From Erwinia pyrifoliae DSM 12163 (GTDB lineage Bacteria > Pseudomonadota > Gammaproteobacteria > Enterobacterales > Enterobacteriaceae), in the NCBI RefSeq assembly GCF_000026985.1, contig NC_017390.1:467228-531227 (forward strand): a stretch of 64,000 bases of DNA, given 5' to 3'. Of this stretch, positions 25,063 through 35,535 are shown one piece after another; positions within the stretch are counted from its first letter, which is position 1, and each line of letters opens with the position of its first letter. The position numbers and the translations under genes were made by a program. Under the pieces are notes generated by a model, which worked only from the letters and a program-made list of their open reading frames with translations, was not told where the DNA came from and ran no database searches.

Positions 25063-25392
25063 ATGAAGAAAAGAAGAGATATGCACCCGGCCGATATCCT
25101 GGCTGCGTTCAAAAAACGCCAGACTTCACTGGCGGCATTATCGCGCCAGGCCGGTCTGAATTCAGGTACGCTGGCCAATGCATTGAAAAGACCGTGGCCA
25201 AAAGGGGAGTTTATTATTGCCGCCGCGCTGGGGGTACATCCGTCAGCGATCTGGCCCAGCCGCTATTACGATAGCCGGGGGCTGCTGCTGGCGCGTGAAC
25301 GGCGATTGCGCCGTTCACGCGCCATCCCGCTAGCGGCTGACGCGCCAGAAACAGAGGAGAATATCTTCATACTGCCTGACAGCATCGCTTAA
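25063..25392 (+). CDS. Nlp/SfsB-family (Ner-like) DNA-binding protein
   Basis: A 109-residue protein with the Ner-type winged DNA-binding domain: MHPADILAAFKKRQTSLAAL, SRQAGLNSGTLANALKRPWP and KGEFIIAAALGVHPSAIWPS. This matches E. coli SfsB/Nlp and phage Mu Ner. The tail after residue 75 is Arg/Ala-rich and not conserved. Family members act as DNA-binding regulators (SfsB stimulates maltose genes with CRP in E. coli). AGGAAGG lies just before the ATG. Its targets here are unknown. Confidence 0.87.
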   Translation: MKKRRDMHPADILAAFKKRQTSLAALSRQAGLNSGTLANALKRPWPKGEFIIAAALGVHPSAIWPSRYYDSRGLLLARERRLRRSRAIPLAADAPETEENIFILPDSIA

Positions 25393-25410
25393 CCTCGCTG
25401 GCGGTGTCGC

Positions 25411-26586
25411 TTAGTTAGCCATAATGCTGGCGGCTAACTGAGCGCTGCCGGAGGTATTACCGATCAGCTCGGTCAGCAGATTATTTGCCCCATCGCTCAT
25501 TGGCGTAAAGCGGGTTTCTGCCGTCCGGGCTACCACAACAAACACGCCCACGCTGTACTGCGGCACCATCGCCATATAGGTAATAAACCCGCCGCCGCCG
25601 CCGGTTTTTTCAATAATGCCCGGACGCCCTTCGCGCGGAGCCATATATACCCAACCCATCCCCAGCGCATCTGCCCGGCCAGGTACATCCATACCTTCCA
25701 CTTTACTCAACTGACCGCGTCGATAAATCATCGTTTGCAAGCTATCGGCCTGTGGGCTGCGGGTATGCATGCCAGATGAAAGGAATTGCTGCATCCAGCG
25801 CCCCATATCCTCCGGGGTGGAGTAAACGCCGCCGCTGCCGATGGCCGCCAGAGAATTATCACAGGGGCTGGGATTTTTGGCCGGGACGATCAGACGGCCA
25901 CACTGATCGGGTGAGGGGGTAAAGGTGGTGTCCTTCATCCCCAATGGACGGGTGATCTTCTCGCGAAACAGTGCAGAATAAGGCTTGCCGCCAGCCTTTG
26001 CCAGCGCATCACCCAGCAGGTCAAAGGCGAGGTTAGAGTAAGCGGCTCGTTCGCCGGGCGTCCACTTCAGCTTCGCGGTGCCGAGCCAGTTCCAGCGTTG
26101 ACTGTAGGTGGGCCAGGTAAACACGGCACGCACCGCCTTACCGCCGGGCTGCTCCCGTGGCAGGGCGCTGGTATGGGTAGCGAGGTTGATCAGGCGGATC
26201 GGTTGCCCGTTAAAGCTGGGCACCCTGCTGCCGGGAGGGGCATATTTGCTGAGTGGGTCGTCCAGCTGCAAACGACCCTCTTCGGCCAGCCTGACCATGA
26301 GCTGGCTGGTCATCAGCTTGCTCAGTGATGCCACGCGTATCAGTGAATCTTTTTCTGGTGGCTGCTGACTACCAGGGCGTACCGAACCACGGCTGGCAAA
26401 CACCCGCTGATTGGCATCAATAGCGACTATCGCCATTGCGCTGGCTTTGGTGTTGTAAAAGATGTTATCAGCGTAGCGTTCAACCGTCTTTGCTGCCAGC
26501 AGCGGGTCGGGAGCGGTTCGCGCCTGGCCTGCCAACGGCAGTGCCAGCACGGGAAGCAGCAAAAAAGCACAGAGCGAGGGTTTCAA
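25411..26586 (-). CDS. ampH: AmpH, D,D-carboxypeptidase/endopeptidase (class C beta-lactamase fold)
   Basis: A serine hydrolase of the class C beta-lactamase fold that trims peptidoglycan in the periplasm. The catalytic SLSKLMTSQ (S-x-x-K), AYSNLAFDLLGDAL (Y-x-N) and EKTGGGGGF (K-T-G) motifs are all visible, and LINLATHTSALPREQPGG and ITRPLGMKDTTFTPSPDQC are near-identical to E. coli AmpH. I place the start at the TTG at 26586, which gives a normal signal peptide (KPSLCAFLLLPVLALPLAGQA) and 391 residues against 385 in E. coli, with AGGAA 11-12 bases upstream; a longer reading from 26652 would put about 22 residues before it. It lies just downstream of opgB on the same strand. Confidence 0.92.
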   Translation of the reverse strand: MKPSLCAFLLLPVLALPLAGQARTAPDPLLAAKTVERYADNIFYNTKASAMAIVAIDANQRVFASRGSVRPGSQQPPEKDSLIRVASLSKLMTSQLMVRLAEEGRLQLDDPLSKYAPPGSRVPSFNGQPIRLINLATHTSALPREQPGGKAVRAVFTWPTYSQRWNWLGTAKLKWTPGERAAYSNLAFDLLGDALAKAGGKPYSALFREKITRPLGMKDTTFTPSPDQCGRLIVPAKNPSPCDNSLAAIGSGGVYSTPEDMGRWMQQFLSSGMHTRSPQADSLQTMIYRRGQLSKVEGMDVPGRADALGMGWVYMAPREGRPGIIEKTGGGGGFITYMAMVPQYSVGVFVVVARTAETRFTPMSDGANNLLTELIGNTSGSAQLAASIMAN

Positions 26587-26679
26587 CGGGCGGCCGTTCC
26601 TGTCAGTGAATGATTGGGCGCTCCATAGTAGTTTTTTTGGTTTTAACTGCAAGCCTTTCCTGAAGGTAAATAGAGCCTG

Positions 26680-28974
26680 TCAGGGGGACGGGGTGACCCG
26701 CAGGCTGACAAGGCCAATCCCCAGTTTACGGGCGGCAAAACCGTCCATCGTCCCCTCACTGGTTTCAACCGGCTGCGGTGGCGTAAGGGTAATGCTGCGC
26801 GCCTGAGTGGGGTTGCTTACCTGCAACGTTAAGGTGGTGTCATGATTCGCAAAGGTGACCTGCTGCTGCCAGTTGCCAATTTTCACCGTCACCGGGTGCA
26901 GGCTGTTATCGCCCCAAGCGCGTGCGTTCAGCGTCAGCGTAAAGGCCGCAGGTAGTGGATCCAGGTATTGTATGGTCACATCCGGCTGCAGATTAGCATC
27001 CGACCAGCGTCCCCAAGGTTCAAGGTGAGACAGGCCAGCGATTTTTTGCACCTGCTGCGGCATGCCGGGCAGGTTGAACCAGATGGTTTCGGAGCGATAT
27101 TTCAGGTCGCTGTCGGCAATTTTCAGGCGCGCCAGGCTGCGCTGGTAGCGGTCGTCACTCTGTTCGTATTGCGCCGGGAAGGTGACTTTCCCCGAGAGGC
27201 TACCCGGCTGCACGCGCAAAATGGTGGGCTGCGCGTTTAGCGTGCCGCTTGCGACACACAGGCTGCCGTCCATCGCCAGCGTATCATCCCAAACGCTGCC
27301 GATTTTGAAGCAGCGGTCAATCCAGACAAACTTTTCATCGGCCGAGAACCTTGCCAGCTGCTGCCTGAGCGGGGTTGCCAGCCAGGCGTCCAGCTTCGGC
27401 TCGATCTTATCTGGCTTAACGGACAGCAGCAGCGGCAGTTTGAAATGCGCACCGGAGAAGCTGAAGGTATTTTTCGCCGTATCAATTTTGTAGTCTGAAA
27501 TGGTTTTCGGGAAGTTCCACAGTTTAATGACGTCCGGTTTCCACTGAGTTATTTTCTCTTTGATATTGACATAACTGGTTGAAAGCGAAGTGGATGAGAG
27601 GCTGCTACGCCCCAGGCCAATAAAGTTGTCACCGCCCATTGCATCCAGCACCGTTGCGCCGTTATCCATGGTATTACGTTTTACGTTGAGCACCTGGCCG
27701 CTGGCGTCATCGCCGCGTAGCATAAAGAACAGGTCGCGACGATCGTGCTGGTTGAGGTATTTCCAGGCGGTGTTGTTCATGGCCAGATGATCGGAACTGA
27801 CCACGATCAGGGTGTTTTTAGACCAGGGCGTGGCGCGGATTTTCTCAATCAGCCTGGCAATATGCTCCTGGCTACAGGCCACCGCCGCGAAGGATTTGTT
27901 CTCTTTACCCGCGAACGGGTAAGACTTGCGCTGACAGCTACGAGAGATAAATCCGTCCGGATGATGGGTATCAACCGTCAAAGCAAACAGCGAGAAGGGC
28001 CGATCCTTCTGCGCCAGCTCAAGGTATTTATCAAACACCACATCGAGCACCGTATCGTCATACCATCCCCAGTCATTGCGGTACTTATCGTCTTTCACCA
28101 CGCTTTTTAGTTCCGTGAAACCATAGATATGGTCGAAACCGTGCGAGGAGAGAAACAGGTCTTTGCCCGCAAAGCTCAGGCTGGAGCCCTGATAAAAATA
28201 GTTCTGGTAGCCGGAGGTTTTAAGAATATCGCCCAAACAGATATTTTGCGGGTAAAAGCTGGAAAGCGAGCTGGACGCGTTGCCATCAAACGGAGCGAAC
28301 AAAGGAATCCCGCATTGTGAAGCGACCATGCCGGCAATGGTGTATTCGGTGCCGGGTAACTGCTCGGTATAACTGAAATCAAGCGACTGTTTCTTTATCT
28401 TGTTCAGTTCCACGGCCAGGCCGGGGAAGGCACCGTCGTCAAAATAAGTGCGTTCCAGGCTTTCAGCATAGATATATACCAGGTTAGGCTGCTTACCGTC
28501 CAGGCGCTTAGCGGGCGCCCGGTAATGGCTGTAAAAATCAGAATCGCCTTTGTCCGCCTGCGACTGAATCAACGCGGTCACCTGCTGATAAGCCGGTGTG
28601 GTTTTAATCGAGGCCAGCGCCAGTATTAATGCCAGTACGCTGTAAAGCGGACTGTAATTGTGGCTTTTTCGCAGGCGTAGCACCCACGATAAAAAGGTAA
28701 ACAGTAGTAACAAAGCGGCGACTAACCCGGCGGCGGGCAGAATATATTTTTGCAGTCCGGCTCCGCTCAGGCTGCTGGTGATGGTGTATATCACCGCGTC
28801 GTTGATGCCTTCGCCAGTGAAGTAGTTACTGGCCAGCAGCGTAGCGTTGAGCACGATATAAATGGCCAGCAGCGATAATATCGCCATAAACCATAGCTTA
28901 TGGCGCCCTGCCTTACAGCTGTAGAGTAAGGCTGAAGCAAGAAATAATAGCAACGAGAACCATTCTGAAACCAT
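26680..28974 (-). CDS. opgB: OpgB phosphoglycerol transferase I
   Basis: A 764-residue inner-membrane enzyme (E. coli OpgB has 763) that moves phosphoglycerol from phosphatidylglycerol to osmoregulated periplasmic glucans. Four N-terminal membrane segments occur in the first 125 residues. The periplasmic alkaline-phosphatase/sulfatase-like domain shows NLVYIYAESLERTYFD with the nucleophile region, TEYTIAGMVASQCGIPLF, FALTVDTHHPDGF and TLIVVSSDHLAMNNTAWKYL. The C-terminal 200 residues form the soluble extension of the long OpgB type. The product matters for osmotic adaptation and virulence in Erwinia. Confidence 0.95.
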   Translation of the reverse strand: MVSEWFSLLLFLASALLYSCKAGRHKLWFMAILSLLAIYIVLNATLLASNYFTGEGINDAVIYTITSSLSGAGLQKYILPAAGLVAALLLLFTFLSWVLRLRKSHNYSPLYSVLALILALASIKTTPAYQQVTALIQSQADKGDSDFYSHYRAPAKRLDGKQPNLVYIYAESLERTYFDDGAFPGLAVELNKIKKQSLDFSYTEQLPGTEYTIAGMVASQCGIPLFAPFDGNASSSLSSFYPQNICLGDILKTSGYQNYFYQGSSLSFAGKDLFLSSHGFDHIYGFTELKSVVKDDKYRNDWGWYDDTVLDVVFDKYLELAQKDRPFSLFALTVDTHHPDGFISRSCQRKSYPFAGKENKSFAAVACSQEHIARLIEKIRATPWSKNTLIVVSSDHLAMNNTAWKYLNQHDRRDLFFMLRGDDASGQVLNVKRNTMDNGATVLDAMGGDNFIGLGRSSLSSTSLSTSYVNIKEKITQWKPDVIKLWNFPKTISDYKIDTAKNTFSFSGAHFKLPLLLSVKPDKIEPKLDAWLATPLRQQLARFSADEKFVWIDRCFKIGSVWDDTLAMDGSLCVASGTLNAQPTILRVQPGSLSGKVTFPAQYEQSDDRYQRSLARLKIADSDLKYRSETIWFNLPGMPQQVQKIAGLSHLEPWGRWSDANLQPDVTIQYLDPLPAAFTLTLNARAWGDNSLHPVTVKIGNWQQQVTFANHDTTLTLQVSNPTQARSITLTPPQPVETSEGTMDGFAARKLGIGLVSLRVTPSP

Positions 28975-29546
28975 TCGGTCGATTTATCCTGTTTTAACGC
29001 AATCCGTCAGGGTAGCTGCAAAGGTTGTGATTGAGGCTGACGGGGAATTTAACGCACCAGACCACCCCAGGCAACATTTCGCGGAGGCAGTAAACGTTGC
29101 GTATTGTCCTTTCAGGACGGCTTGTTTAACTCTGGTTTAAGATGTTGCCGATCAATGATAAGCACCTGGCGGCAAATAATTTCACCTGGACAGTTTTCAT
29201 CATGCATGAAGCCATACACACAGGCACTTAACCTGAAATCGCTCGCTAAACAGGATAAACAAACCTGATATGTCGGCTGGTGGAAAATTGATTGATAAAT
29301 ACGAGATTGTTCACAAAAAATAAAGCGTTAGCCGCCGTACGGGTGATGCTGAACCCGCACCCAATCTCATCGAAAAATTTATAAACTCACTGTTTGTTTA
29401 TGTTGAATAATTCATTCGTTGGCGCATTTTCTTAATCTATTCAGTTATAAATGCAGCGAAAACGGCTCTGTTAGCGCTATTGAAGAGCGGTCCTGGGGAT
29501 AGTATTCGCCGGCTGTTCTTTTTTTTCTACTACACAGGGCTACAAG
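28975..29546. other. Long divergent intergenic region between opgB and porin
   Basis: About 570 bases, AT-rich in its right half, that must hold the divergent promoters of opgB (minus) and the porin (plus). I see no open reading frame of note, no tRNA and no convincing regulator site. The length hints at complex regulation of the porin or at an unrecognised small RNA, but nothing specific can be supported. Confidence 0.5.
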
Positions 29547-30698
29547 ATGTTAATCAAAAAACCTGTTTTAACCCAGGTCATTGGCCTCGGGCTGGCTGTT
29601 GGCTGCGCTTCCTTCGCTGCGAATGCCGAAATGACCGTTCTGAAGCAGAACCCACAGGCAGGCGACCCGTTAAGTCGTCTGAATTTCACCGTTGGCGGCA
29701 GCATCCGTCCCCAGTTCAATAATTTTACCGGCGACGGTGATAAAGGGTCCTACAAGCGTAACGGCTTTGATGGCGGCAGTCGTTTACGCTTTGCTGCTGA
29801 TTACTATCTGTTTGATGACATCAGCTGGATCAGTTACTACGAGCTGGGGGTAGATATCCCGGCTCTGTTCGACTGGGATCATCACTATGCTGAAGGCGCT
29901 AATGACACCTCGCGCCGCATGCTGTACACCGGCCTGAAAAGCAAAACCTGGGGGCAACTCACCTTCGGTCAGCAAAACAGCGTGTATTACGATGTGGTTG
30001 GAGCAAAAACCGATCTCTGGGATTACGATATGCTGGGGCAGGCATCGGGTAATGGCATCAAAGGCGACTACGATGGCTCATATCGTTCGCGCAAGATGCT
30101 GAAATATAAAAATACCTTCGGTGATGCCGATGTTTACGCCTCTTATCTGTTCGCGGATAACGAATATCTGACGGGTAAAGGCCCGCGCTATGAGCGCAAA
30201 GGGGGCGGGTCGCTGGGCGTGGACTACCACATTGCTAAAGACCTGACCTGGGGCACCGCGTGGAATTACACCCGGGCGGAAATGCGCGATCCCGTTAAAG
30301 GTAATGATAAAACCTGGGATCAGAATATCTTCGGTAGCTCTCTGAGCTGGACGCCGGACAACTGGACCTTTACCGTTGGCGGCGGCTGGTACGACAACTT
30401 CCTCCCCAGCAAAAAGGCGGATGTGAATCATTACTTTGCTGGTGACGCATGGGGGATTGAGTACCTTGCCGGATATACCGTGGCGGTCAATCAATACGGC
30501 CTGAAGTCGGTGATGCCGTACGTGATGGGTGACCGTATGCAATACGTAACCGGCCGTGACTACCAGCGTATTGATAACGGCGTGGGGATGACCTTCAAAA
30601 TGAATTACGGTTTCCGTATCGACTACGAACACGTCTTTACCTCCAGTACCGACAACCTGGGCGATATGAATCTGGTACGACTTCGTTACGACTTCTAA
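29547..30698 (+). CDS. Outer-membrane beta-barrel porin
   Basis: A 383-residue Gram-negative porin-like protein. A signal peptide (KPVLTQVIGLGLAVGCASFA, cleaved near AANAEM) is followed by alternating amphipathic strands: LNFTVGGSIRPQFN, SRLRFAADYYLFDDI, GLKSKTWGQLTFGQQNS, DVYASYLFADNEYL and a C-terminal NLVRLRYDF ending in Phe, the BAM recognition signal. It resembles the general porin superfamily but lacks clear OmpC/OmpF loop 3 features, so the substrate is not assigned. AGGG lies eight bases before the ATG. It stands alone between opgB and mug. Confidence 0.85.
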   Translation: MLIKKPVLTQVIGLGLAVGCASFAANAEMTVLKQNPQAGDPLSRLNFTVGGSIRPQFNNFTGDGDKGSYKRNGFDGGSRLRFAADYYLFDDISWISYYELGVDIPALFDWDHHYAEGANDTSRRMLYTGLKSKTWGQLTFGQQNSVYYDVVGAKTDLWDYDMLGQASGNGIKGDYDGSYRSRKMLKYKNTFGDADVYASYLFADNEYLTGKGPRYERKGGGSLGVDYHIAKDLTWGTAWNYTRAEMRDPVKGNDKTWDQNIFGSSLSWTPDNWTFTVGGGWYDNFLPSKKADVNHYFAGDAWGIEYLAGYTVAVNQYGLKSVMPYVMGDRMQYVTGRDYQRIDNGVGMTFKMNYGFRIDYEHVFTSSTDNLGDMNLVRLRYDF

Positions 30699-30710
30699 GC
30701 TTCCCCCCGT

Positions 30711-30740
30711 TTCCCGGCGTCGCGCCGGGGAACTTCTTCC
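30711..30740 (+). terminator. Hairpin terminator after porin gene
   Basis: CCCGGCG (30713-30719), a 3-base loop, CGCCGGG (30723-30729), then a mixed T/C tract. It lies 12 bases past the porin stop codon. Confidence 0.5.
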
Positions 30741-30885
30741 CCTTCCCTGCTGGTGTTTTTCGGCCTGATTTCATAACATTGCTGTGCAGGCGAACCACCT
30801 GTTGGTCATTCTCAGCGGATTGCCGCCATCTGAATTTGCTGGCTCTTACATCATCCTGGGGCTGTAATATTAGCGAGACGAATAT

Positions 30886-31392
30886 ATGGAAGCACAGGGT
30901 ATTACCGATATCATTCAGCCCGGTCTGCGGGTGCTGTTCTGCGGTATCAATCCCGGCAAGTCCTCTGCCCATACCGGCTTTCATTTTGCCCACCCCGGTA
31001 ACCGCTTCTGGAAAACCATTTTCCAGGCGGGGTTCACCCGAACCCAGCTCAAGCCTGAACAGGAACAGCAGCTATTGGCAACCGGTTGTGGCATCACCAT
31101 GCTGGTCGAGCGGCCAACGGTGCTGGCCAGTGAGCTGGCCAGCAGCGAACTACGCAGCGGTGGAAAGGCGCTGGTGGATAAGATTGAACGTTTTCAGCCT
31201 GCTGCGCTGGCGGTGCTGGGTAAGCAGGCTTATCAGCAGGCGTTTCGCCGTAGTCAGGTGGCGTGGGGCAGGCAGCCTCTGGCCGTGGGCGCGACGGAAA
31301 TCTGGGTACTGCCCAACCCCAGTGGACTGAACCGCGCTTCCCAGCAGGAAATGACGGAGGCCTATGCACAGCTGCATCTGGCGCTCGCTTAG
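30886..31392 (+). CDS. mug: G/U mismatch-specific DNA glycosylase Mug
   Basis: A 168-residue uracil-DNA-glycosylase-superfamily enzyme that removes uracil and ethenocytosine opposite guanine. The catalytic [20 protein letters not shown] (Asn of GINPG) and PANRFW-type [15 protein letters not shown] are present, with [10 protein letters not shown] and the helix-insertion loop [10 protein letters not shown] near the C-terminus. Length equals the E. coli protein (168). As in E. coli it lies close to rpoD, but here a chemoreceptor gene intervenes. Confidence 0.95.
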   Translation: MEAQGITDIIQPGLRVLFCGINPGKSSAHTGFHFAHPGNRFWKTIFQAGFTRTQLKPEQEQQLLATGCGITMLVERPTVLASELASSELRSGGKALVDKIERFQPAALAVLGKQAYQQAFRRSQVAWGRQPLAVGATEIWVLPNPSGLNRASQQEMTEAYAQLHLALA

Positions 31393-31566
31393 CAGAGGAA
31401 ATGAATACATCTGGTGGGCCAGAGACGGCGTGCGGTTGTGACCAGTCTGGCGGGCGTGGCTCAATCATATGCGGATATCTGCGTAATCAGTCGCAGAGAG
31501 TAAATGAAGTAATCCTGAAGGTTGTCGATAACCTCTCTACACCCTTGCAGCAGGCCATCGACAATC

Positions 31567-33213
31567 ATGTTTAATCATACGCGCATTACCGTTTTACTGA
31601 CTGGAGCAGCAGGTTTTCTGCTGGCTTTATTCACCGCCGTTTCATTTATGACCAGCTCCTTTCTCGATAAAAGCAGCCGTGCGGTGAGCGGCCTGAATAA
31701 CGAGGTTTCTGCAACGCTTTCGGTCGCTAACACGACCAACTTTATTCGCCGTGCGCGTGCGCGGATGATGATGGCACTGCACCATATGAACGATGCAGAC
31801 CAGACTATGTATCAAGCTTTTACTCAGGTTTCAAGGAGAGATGTCAACCTTGCCATGGCATTTATGCCGGAATACCAGAGTGAAGCCAAATTGCCCGGCG
31901 AAACGGCGCTGGCCGAAGAGCTGCAGACGCGTTTCAAACGTTACACGACGAGTGTAGAAGCGCTGCTAAGCGCACTGGAGAAGAAAGATAGCGTGGAATT
32001 TCTTCGTCTGGCTGGCACGGATGTGCAGCGGGACGATGAAGCCTATGATGTCATACTAGCCCAGGTGATAGATATGCATCATAAGTCTTCTGCAGCTATA
32101 ACCCAGGCAGCGCAGAGCGATTCCCGTCTGGCCTATATACTCATTATTCTGTCCGTCATGGTGTTTCTGATCACCATTCTGCTGATTGCTCTGTTGGTGC
32201 GCAGACGCGTTATCGTGCCACTTGGCTATGCCGGAGAGCTGACGCGCGCGATAGGCCGTGGAGACCTGACCCGGCAAGTAGGCACGCAGCGGCGCGACGA
32301 AATTGGTCTTCTTATGAGTGGTCTGGGAGAGATGCAGGATCAACTCAGTAAAGTGGTGAATAACGTGATTCTCGGCATTGACGAAGTGTCGCGAGTCAGC
32401 GGAGATATTGACCAAGGGGCGCAAAGTCTGTCAGCGCGCACCGGGCAACAGGCTGCTGCTCTGGAGCAAACGTCTGCCAGCATGGAAGAACTTTCTGCAA
32501 CCGTGGAACTTAACGCCGAAAATTCGGCGAATGCCAGCAAATTCGCTTCTGAGGCTGCGCAAACCGCTGTGCGCGGCGGTGAGCTGATGCAGCAGGTGGT
32601 AAGTAACATGGCGAACATCCGTAGCAGTTCTACTTCAATTGGTGAAATTATCGGCGTCATCAATGATATTGCTTTCCAGACCAATATTCTGGCGCTGAAT
32701 GCTGCAGTGGAAGCTGCCCGGGCCGGTGAGCACGGCAAGGGATTCGCCGTGGTTGCAGGTGAAGTACGCACACTTGCTCAGCGTAGCGCCAGCTCGGCTA
32801 AAGATATCGCCAACCTAATACAGGTATCAGAAGCGAATATCAGTGAAGGGGGCGCTCTGACTGACCGCGTGGCGAAGACCACGGCTGATATCATTGAGTC
32901 AATTGGCAGCGTCAGGGATCTGATTGGTGAAATCGCCGTGGCTTCAAGGGAGCAAAGCCAGGGGATCGGTCAGGTTGGCGCGGCGGTGCATGAAATGGAC
33001 CGGGTCACGCAGCAGAACAGCTCGCTGGTGAGTGCATCCGGAGAGTCAGCTACCGTACTGAACAAACAGGTTGGCAACCTTCGTGCTGAAGTAGCGATCT
33101 TCGTCACCAGAGAAATAGCCGCCAGAGGAGGTCTTAAAGAGCTGCCTGTAAGAAGTGGGAAGCCGACGAAACCAGCCTGTGCAGATGCGCAGGGAGGCTG
33201 GGCGTCATTTTGA
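31567..33213 (+). CDS. Methyl-accepting chemotaxis protein
   Basis: A 548-residue transmembrane chemoreceptor. TM1 is at about residues 7-30, a four-helix periplasmic sensor domain at 35-190, TM2 [23 protein letters not shown], then HAMP and the cytoplasmic hairpin with its invariant tip [20 protein letters not shown] and [20 protein letters not shown]. The C-terminus ends in GWASF, reminiscent of the NWETF-type pentapeptide that recruits CheR and CheB. I use the ATG at 31567, which starts at the basic residues before TM1; a TTG at 31522 would add 15 residues. The ligand is unknown. The gene is an insertion between mug and rpoD relative to E. coli. Confidence 0.92.
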   Translation: MFNHTRITVLLTGAAGFLLALFTAVSFMTSSFLDKSSRAVSGLNNEVSATLSVANTTNFIRRARARMMMALHHMNDADQTMYQAFTQVSRRDVNLAMAFMPEYQSEAKLPGETALAEELQTRFKRYTTSVEALLSALEKKDSVEFLRLAGTDVQRDDEAYDVILAQVIDMHHKSSAAITQAAQSDSRLAYILIILSVMVFLITILLIALLVRRRVIVPLGYAGELTRAIGRGDLTRQVGTQRRDEIGLLMSGLGEMQDQLSKVVNNVILGIDEVSRVSGDIDQGAQSLSARTGQQAAALEQTSASMEELSATVELNAENSANASKFASEAAQTAVRGGELMQQVVSNMANIRSSSTSIGEIIGVINDIAFQTNILALNAAVEAARAGEHGKGFAVVAGEVRTLAQRSASSAKDIANLIQVSEANISEGGALTDRVAKTTADIIESIGSVRDLIGEIAVASREQSQGIGQVGAAVHEMDRVTQQNSSLVSASGESATVLNKQVGNLRAEVAIFVTREIAARGGLKELPVRSGKPTKPACADAQGGWASF

Positions 33214-33316
33214 GAGCCTGACAAGTCAGTTCAAAAACCGCACCCCGCCCGGGAGTGAGCCGGGTTGGGTAGCGGATGCCCGATACACGATGTAAACGAT
33301 TATTCAGGCTACTGAT

Positions 33317-33349
33317 AAAAAAAAACTCCTCACATCTGAGGAGCCTTTT
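33317..33349 (-). terminator. Rho-independent terminator of rpoD
   Basis: CTCCTCA (33326-33332), a 4-base loop, TGAGGAG (33337-33343). On the minus strand the stem is followed by a run of nine T (A-run 33317-33325 on the plus strand). It lies 22 bases past the rpoD stop; the CCTTTTC on the plus side may make it bidirectional. Confidence 0.88.
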
Positions 33350-33370
33350 CACCTTTTCCGACAATAAAAG

Positions 33371-35212
33371 TTAATCGTCGAGGAAGCTGCGCAGCACTTC
33401 GGAGCGGCTTGGATGACGCAATTTGCGCAGTGCCTTCGCTTCGATTTGACGGATACGCTCACGCGTAACGTCAAACTGTTTGCCCACTTCTTCCAGCGTA
33501 TGATCGGTATTCATATCAATACCAAAACGCATGCGCAGAACTTTAGCTTCGCGCGCGGTCAGACCCGCCAGCACGTCATGGGTCGCTGAACGCAGGCTTT
33601 CAGAAGTCGCAGAATCCAGCGGCAGCTCCAGCGTAGTGTCTTCGATAAAATCGCCCAGATGTGAGTCTTCATCATCACCAATCGGCGTCTCCATGGAGAT
33701 CGGCTCTTTAGCGATCTTCAGCACCTTACGGATTTTATCTTCCGGCATCAGCATACGTTCGGCTAACTCTTCCGGCGTCGGTTCGCGCCCCATCTCCTGC
33801 AGCATCTGGCGCGAAATACGGTTGAGCTTATTGATAGTCTCAATCATATGTACCGGAATACGGATGGTACGCGCCTGGTCAGCGATGGAGCGGGTGATAG
33901 CCTGACGGATCCACCATGTCGCATAAGTTGAGAACTTATAACCACGACGGTATTCGAACTTATCTACCGCTTTCATCAAGCCAATGTTGCCTTCCTGAAT
34001 CAGATCGAGGAACTGCAGACCACGGTTGGTGTATTTCTTGGCGATAGAGATAACCAGACGCAGGTTTGCCTCAACCATCTCTTTCTTCGCCCGGCGCGCT
34101 TTCGCTTCACCGATAGACATACGGCGGTTGATGTCTTTTACCTGTTCAATGGTCAGGCCGGTTTCTTCTTCAATCTGCTGCAGCTTCTGCAGGCCACGGT
34201 TCACATCGTCTGAAACATCGTTCAGCTTCTCTGACCACGGTTTGTTCATGGCCAACGCGGCTTTGAACCAGGTTTCATTGGTCTCATTGCCGGTAAACAG
34301 CGTAATGAAGTTTTTCTTCGGCATTTTGCACAGTTCAACACACAGCTTCATGATGATACGTTCCTGGGTACGAACGCGATCCATCATGACACGCATGCTG
34401 TTCACCAGAAAGTCGAACTGCTTCGGCACCAGGCGGAACTGTTTAAATACATCGGACAGATTCTGGATCTCGGCGATGGCATCAGCGTGGCTGCGGCTTT
34501 TGGCTTTGATCACCGTACGGGTGGTTTCGTACTGGATGCGCAAATCGCCGAACTTCTCACGCGCCAGCTCAGGATCGATGCTGTTGTCATCATCGGAGCT
34601 GTCGTCGTCAGATTCTTCGTCTTCATCTTCGTCTTCACGCTCTTCCGCAGACAGCTCAGAACCAACGTGCGTGGCGGTCGGGGCAATATCTTCTTCAGCG
34701 TTAGGATCGACGAAGCCGGTGATCAGGTCGGACAGGCGCGCTTCACCCGCTTCAACACGGTCATACTGTTCAAGCAGATAAGTAATTGCTTCAGGGTATT
34801 CAGCAACGGAACACTGAACCTGGTTGATACCGTCTTCGATGCGTTTTGCGATGTCGATCTCGCCCTCACGCGTCAACAGTTCAACCGTACCCATTTCACG
34901 CATGTACATACGCACCGGGTCGGTTGTACGCCCGATTTCAGACTCAACGCTGGATAGCACCTGAGCAGCCGCTTCGGCAGCGTCTTCATCAGTATCGCTG
35001 CTGTTTTCATTCAGCATCAGATCGTCGGCATCAGGCGCTTCTTCCACGACCTGGATGCCCATGTCGTTAATCATCTGGATGATGTCTTCGATCTGATCGG
35101 AGTCGACGATATCTTCCGGCAGATGGTCATTGACCTCGGCATAGGTCAGATAGCCTTGCTCCTTACCACGGGTGACAAGTAGCTTCAGCTGTGACTGCGG
35201 GTTTTGCTCCAT
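33371..35212 (-). CDS. rpoD: RNA polymerase primary sigma factor RpoD
   Basis: The 613-residue housekeeping sigma-70. Region 1.1 opens with [18 protein letters not shown], region 1.2 has [20 protein letters not shown], the acidic non-conserved region has [20 protein letters not shown]. Region 2 is seen as [20 protein letters not shown] and [20 protein letters not shown], region 3 as [18 protein letters not shown], and region 4.2 as [20 protein letters not shown] at the C-terminus. It is the last gene of the rpsU-dnaG-rpoD macromolecular synthesis operon, with a 323-base gap after dnaG that contains a palindromic repeat. Confidence 0.98.
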   Translation of the reverse strand: MEQNPQSQLKLLVTRGKEQGYLTYAEVNDHLPEDIVDSDQIEDIIQMINDMGIQVVEEAPDADDLMLNENSSDTDEDAAEAAAQVLSSVESEIGRTTDPVRMYMREMGTVELLTREGEIDIAKRIEDGINQVQCSVAEYPEAITYLLEQYDRVEAGEARLSDLITGFVDPNAEEDIAPTATHVGSELSAEEREDEDEDEESDDDSSDDDNSIDPELAREKFGDLRIQYETTRTVIKAKSRSHADAIAEIQNLSDVFKQFRLVPKQFDFLVNSMRVMMDRVRTQERIIMKLCVELCKMPKKNFITLFTGNETNETWFKAALAMNKPWSEKLNDVSDDVNRGLQKLQQIEEETGLTIEQVKDINRRMSIGEAKARRAKKEMVEANLRLVISIAKKYTNRGLQFLDLIQEGNIGLMKAVDKFEYRRGYKFSTYATWWIRQAITRSIADQARTIRIPVHMIETINKLNRISRQMLQEMGREPTPEELAERMLMPEDKIRKVLKIAKEPISMETPIGDDEDSHLGDFIEDTTLELPLDSATSESLRSATHDVLAGLTAREAKVLRMRFGIDMNTDHTLEEVGKQFDVTRERIRQIEAKALRKLRHPSRSEVLRSFLDD

Positions 35213-35391
35213 AAGACGGTGTCCACACTTCTGTTAAATTAGATTGGTGTCGGTCGGCTAACGTGCCAACAATAACAGTGAGGGCGTTGAGATTATTGCC
35301 GCTGCCCGTCGTGGCGGCTGTCAGGATTGACCTGACGCTTATTCGGCACTTAAGCCGCTGTGTTCTGTGTCGAAGCTATCTTACTTGCCAT

Positions 35392-35467
35392 TTTGACCGC
35401 TGGCAGTGCTCGGGATCCTCACGTACTCCATGTACGCTGCGGTCCCTGCGCGCTGGCAGCAATCAAA
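35392..35467. repeat. 76-bp imperfect palindromic repeat element in the dnaG-rpoD gap
   Basis: A stretch symmetric about 35429.5: it opens TTTGACCGCTGGCAG, closes CTGGCAGCAATCAAA, and has GTAC-tccat-GTAC at the centre. The arms pair imperfectly over the whole length. It has the look of a dispersed intergenic repeat (MITE- or REP-like). Transcribed, it would form a long hairpin between dnaG and rpoD. The rest of 35213-35535 shows no gene; the rpoD ribosome site and any internal heat-shock-type promoter would be here, but I could not pick one. Confidence 0.6.
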
Positions 35468-35535
35468 CTGGCTGCGCCGATAACGCTTCTTAATTCTGTC
35501 TGTGAGTAGGATATTTACAGAAAGGGTTCACCCGT

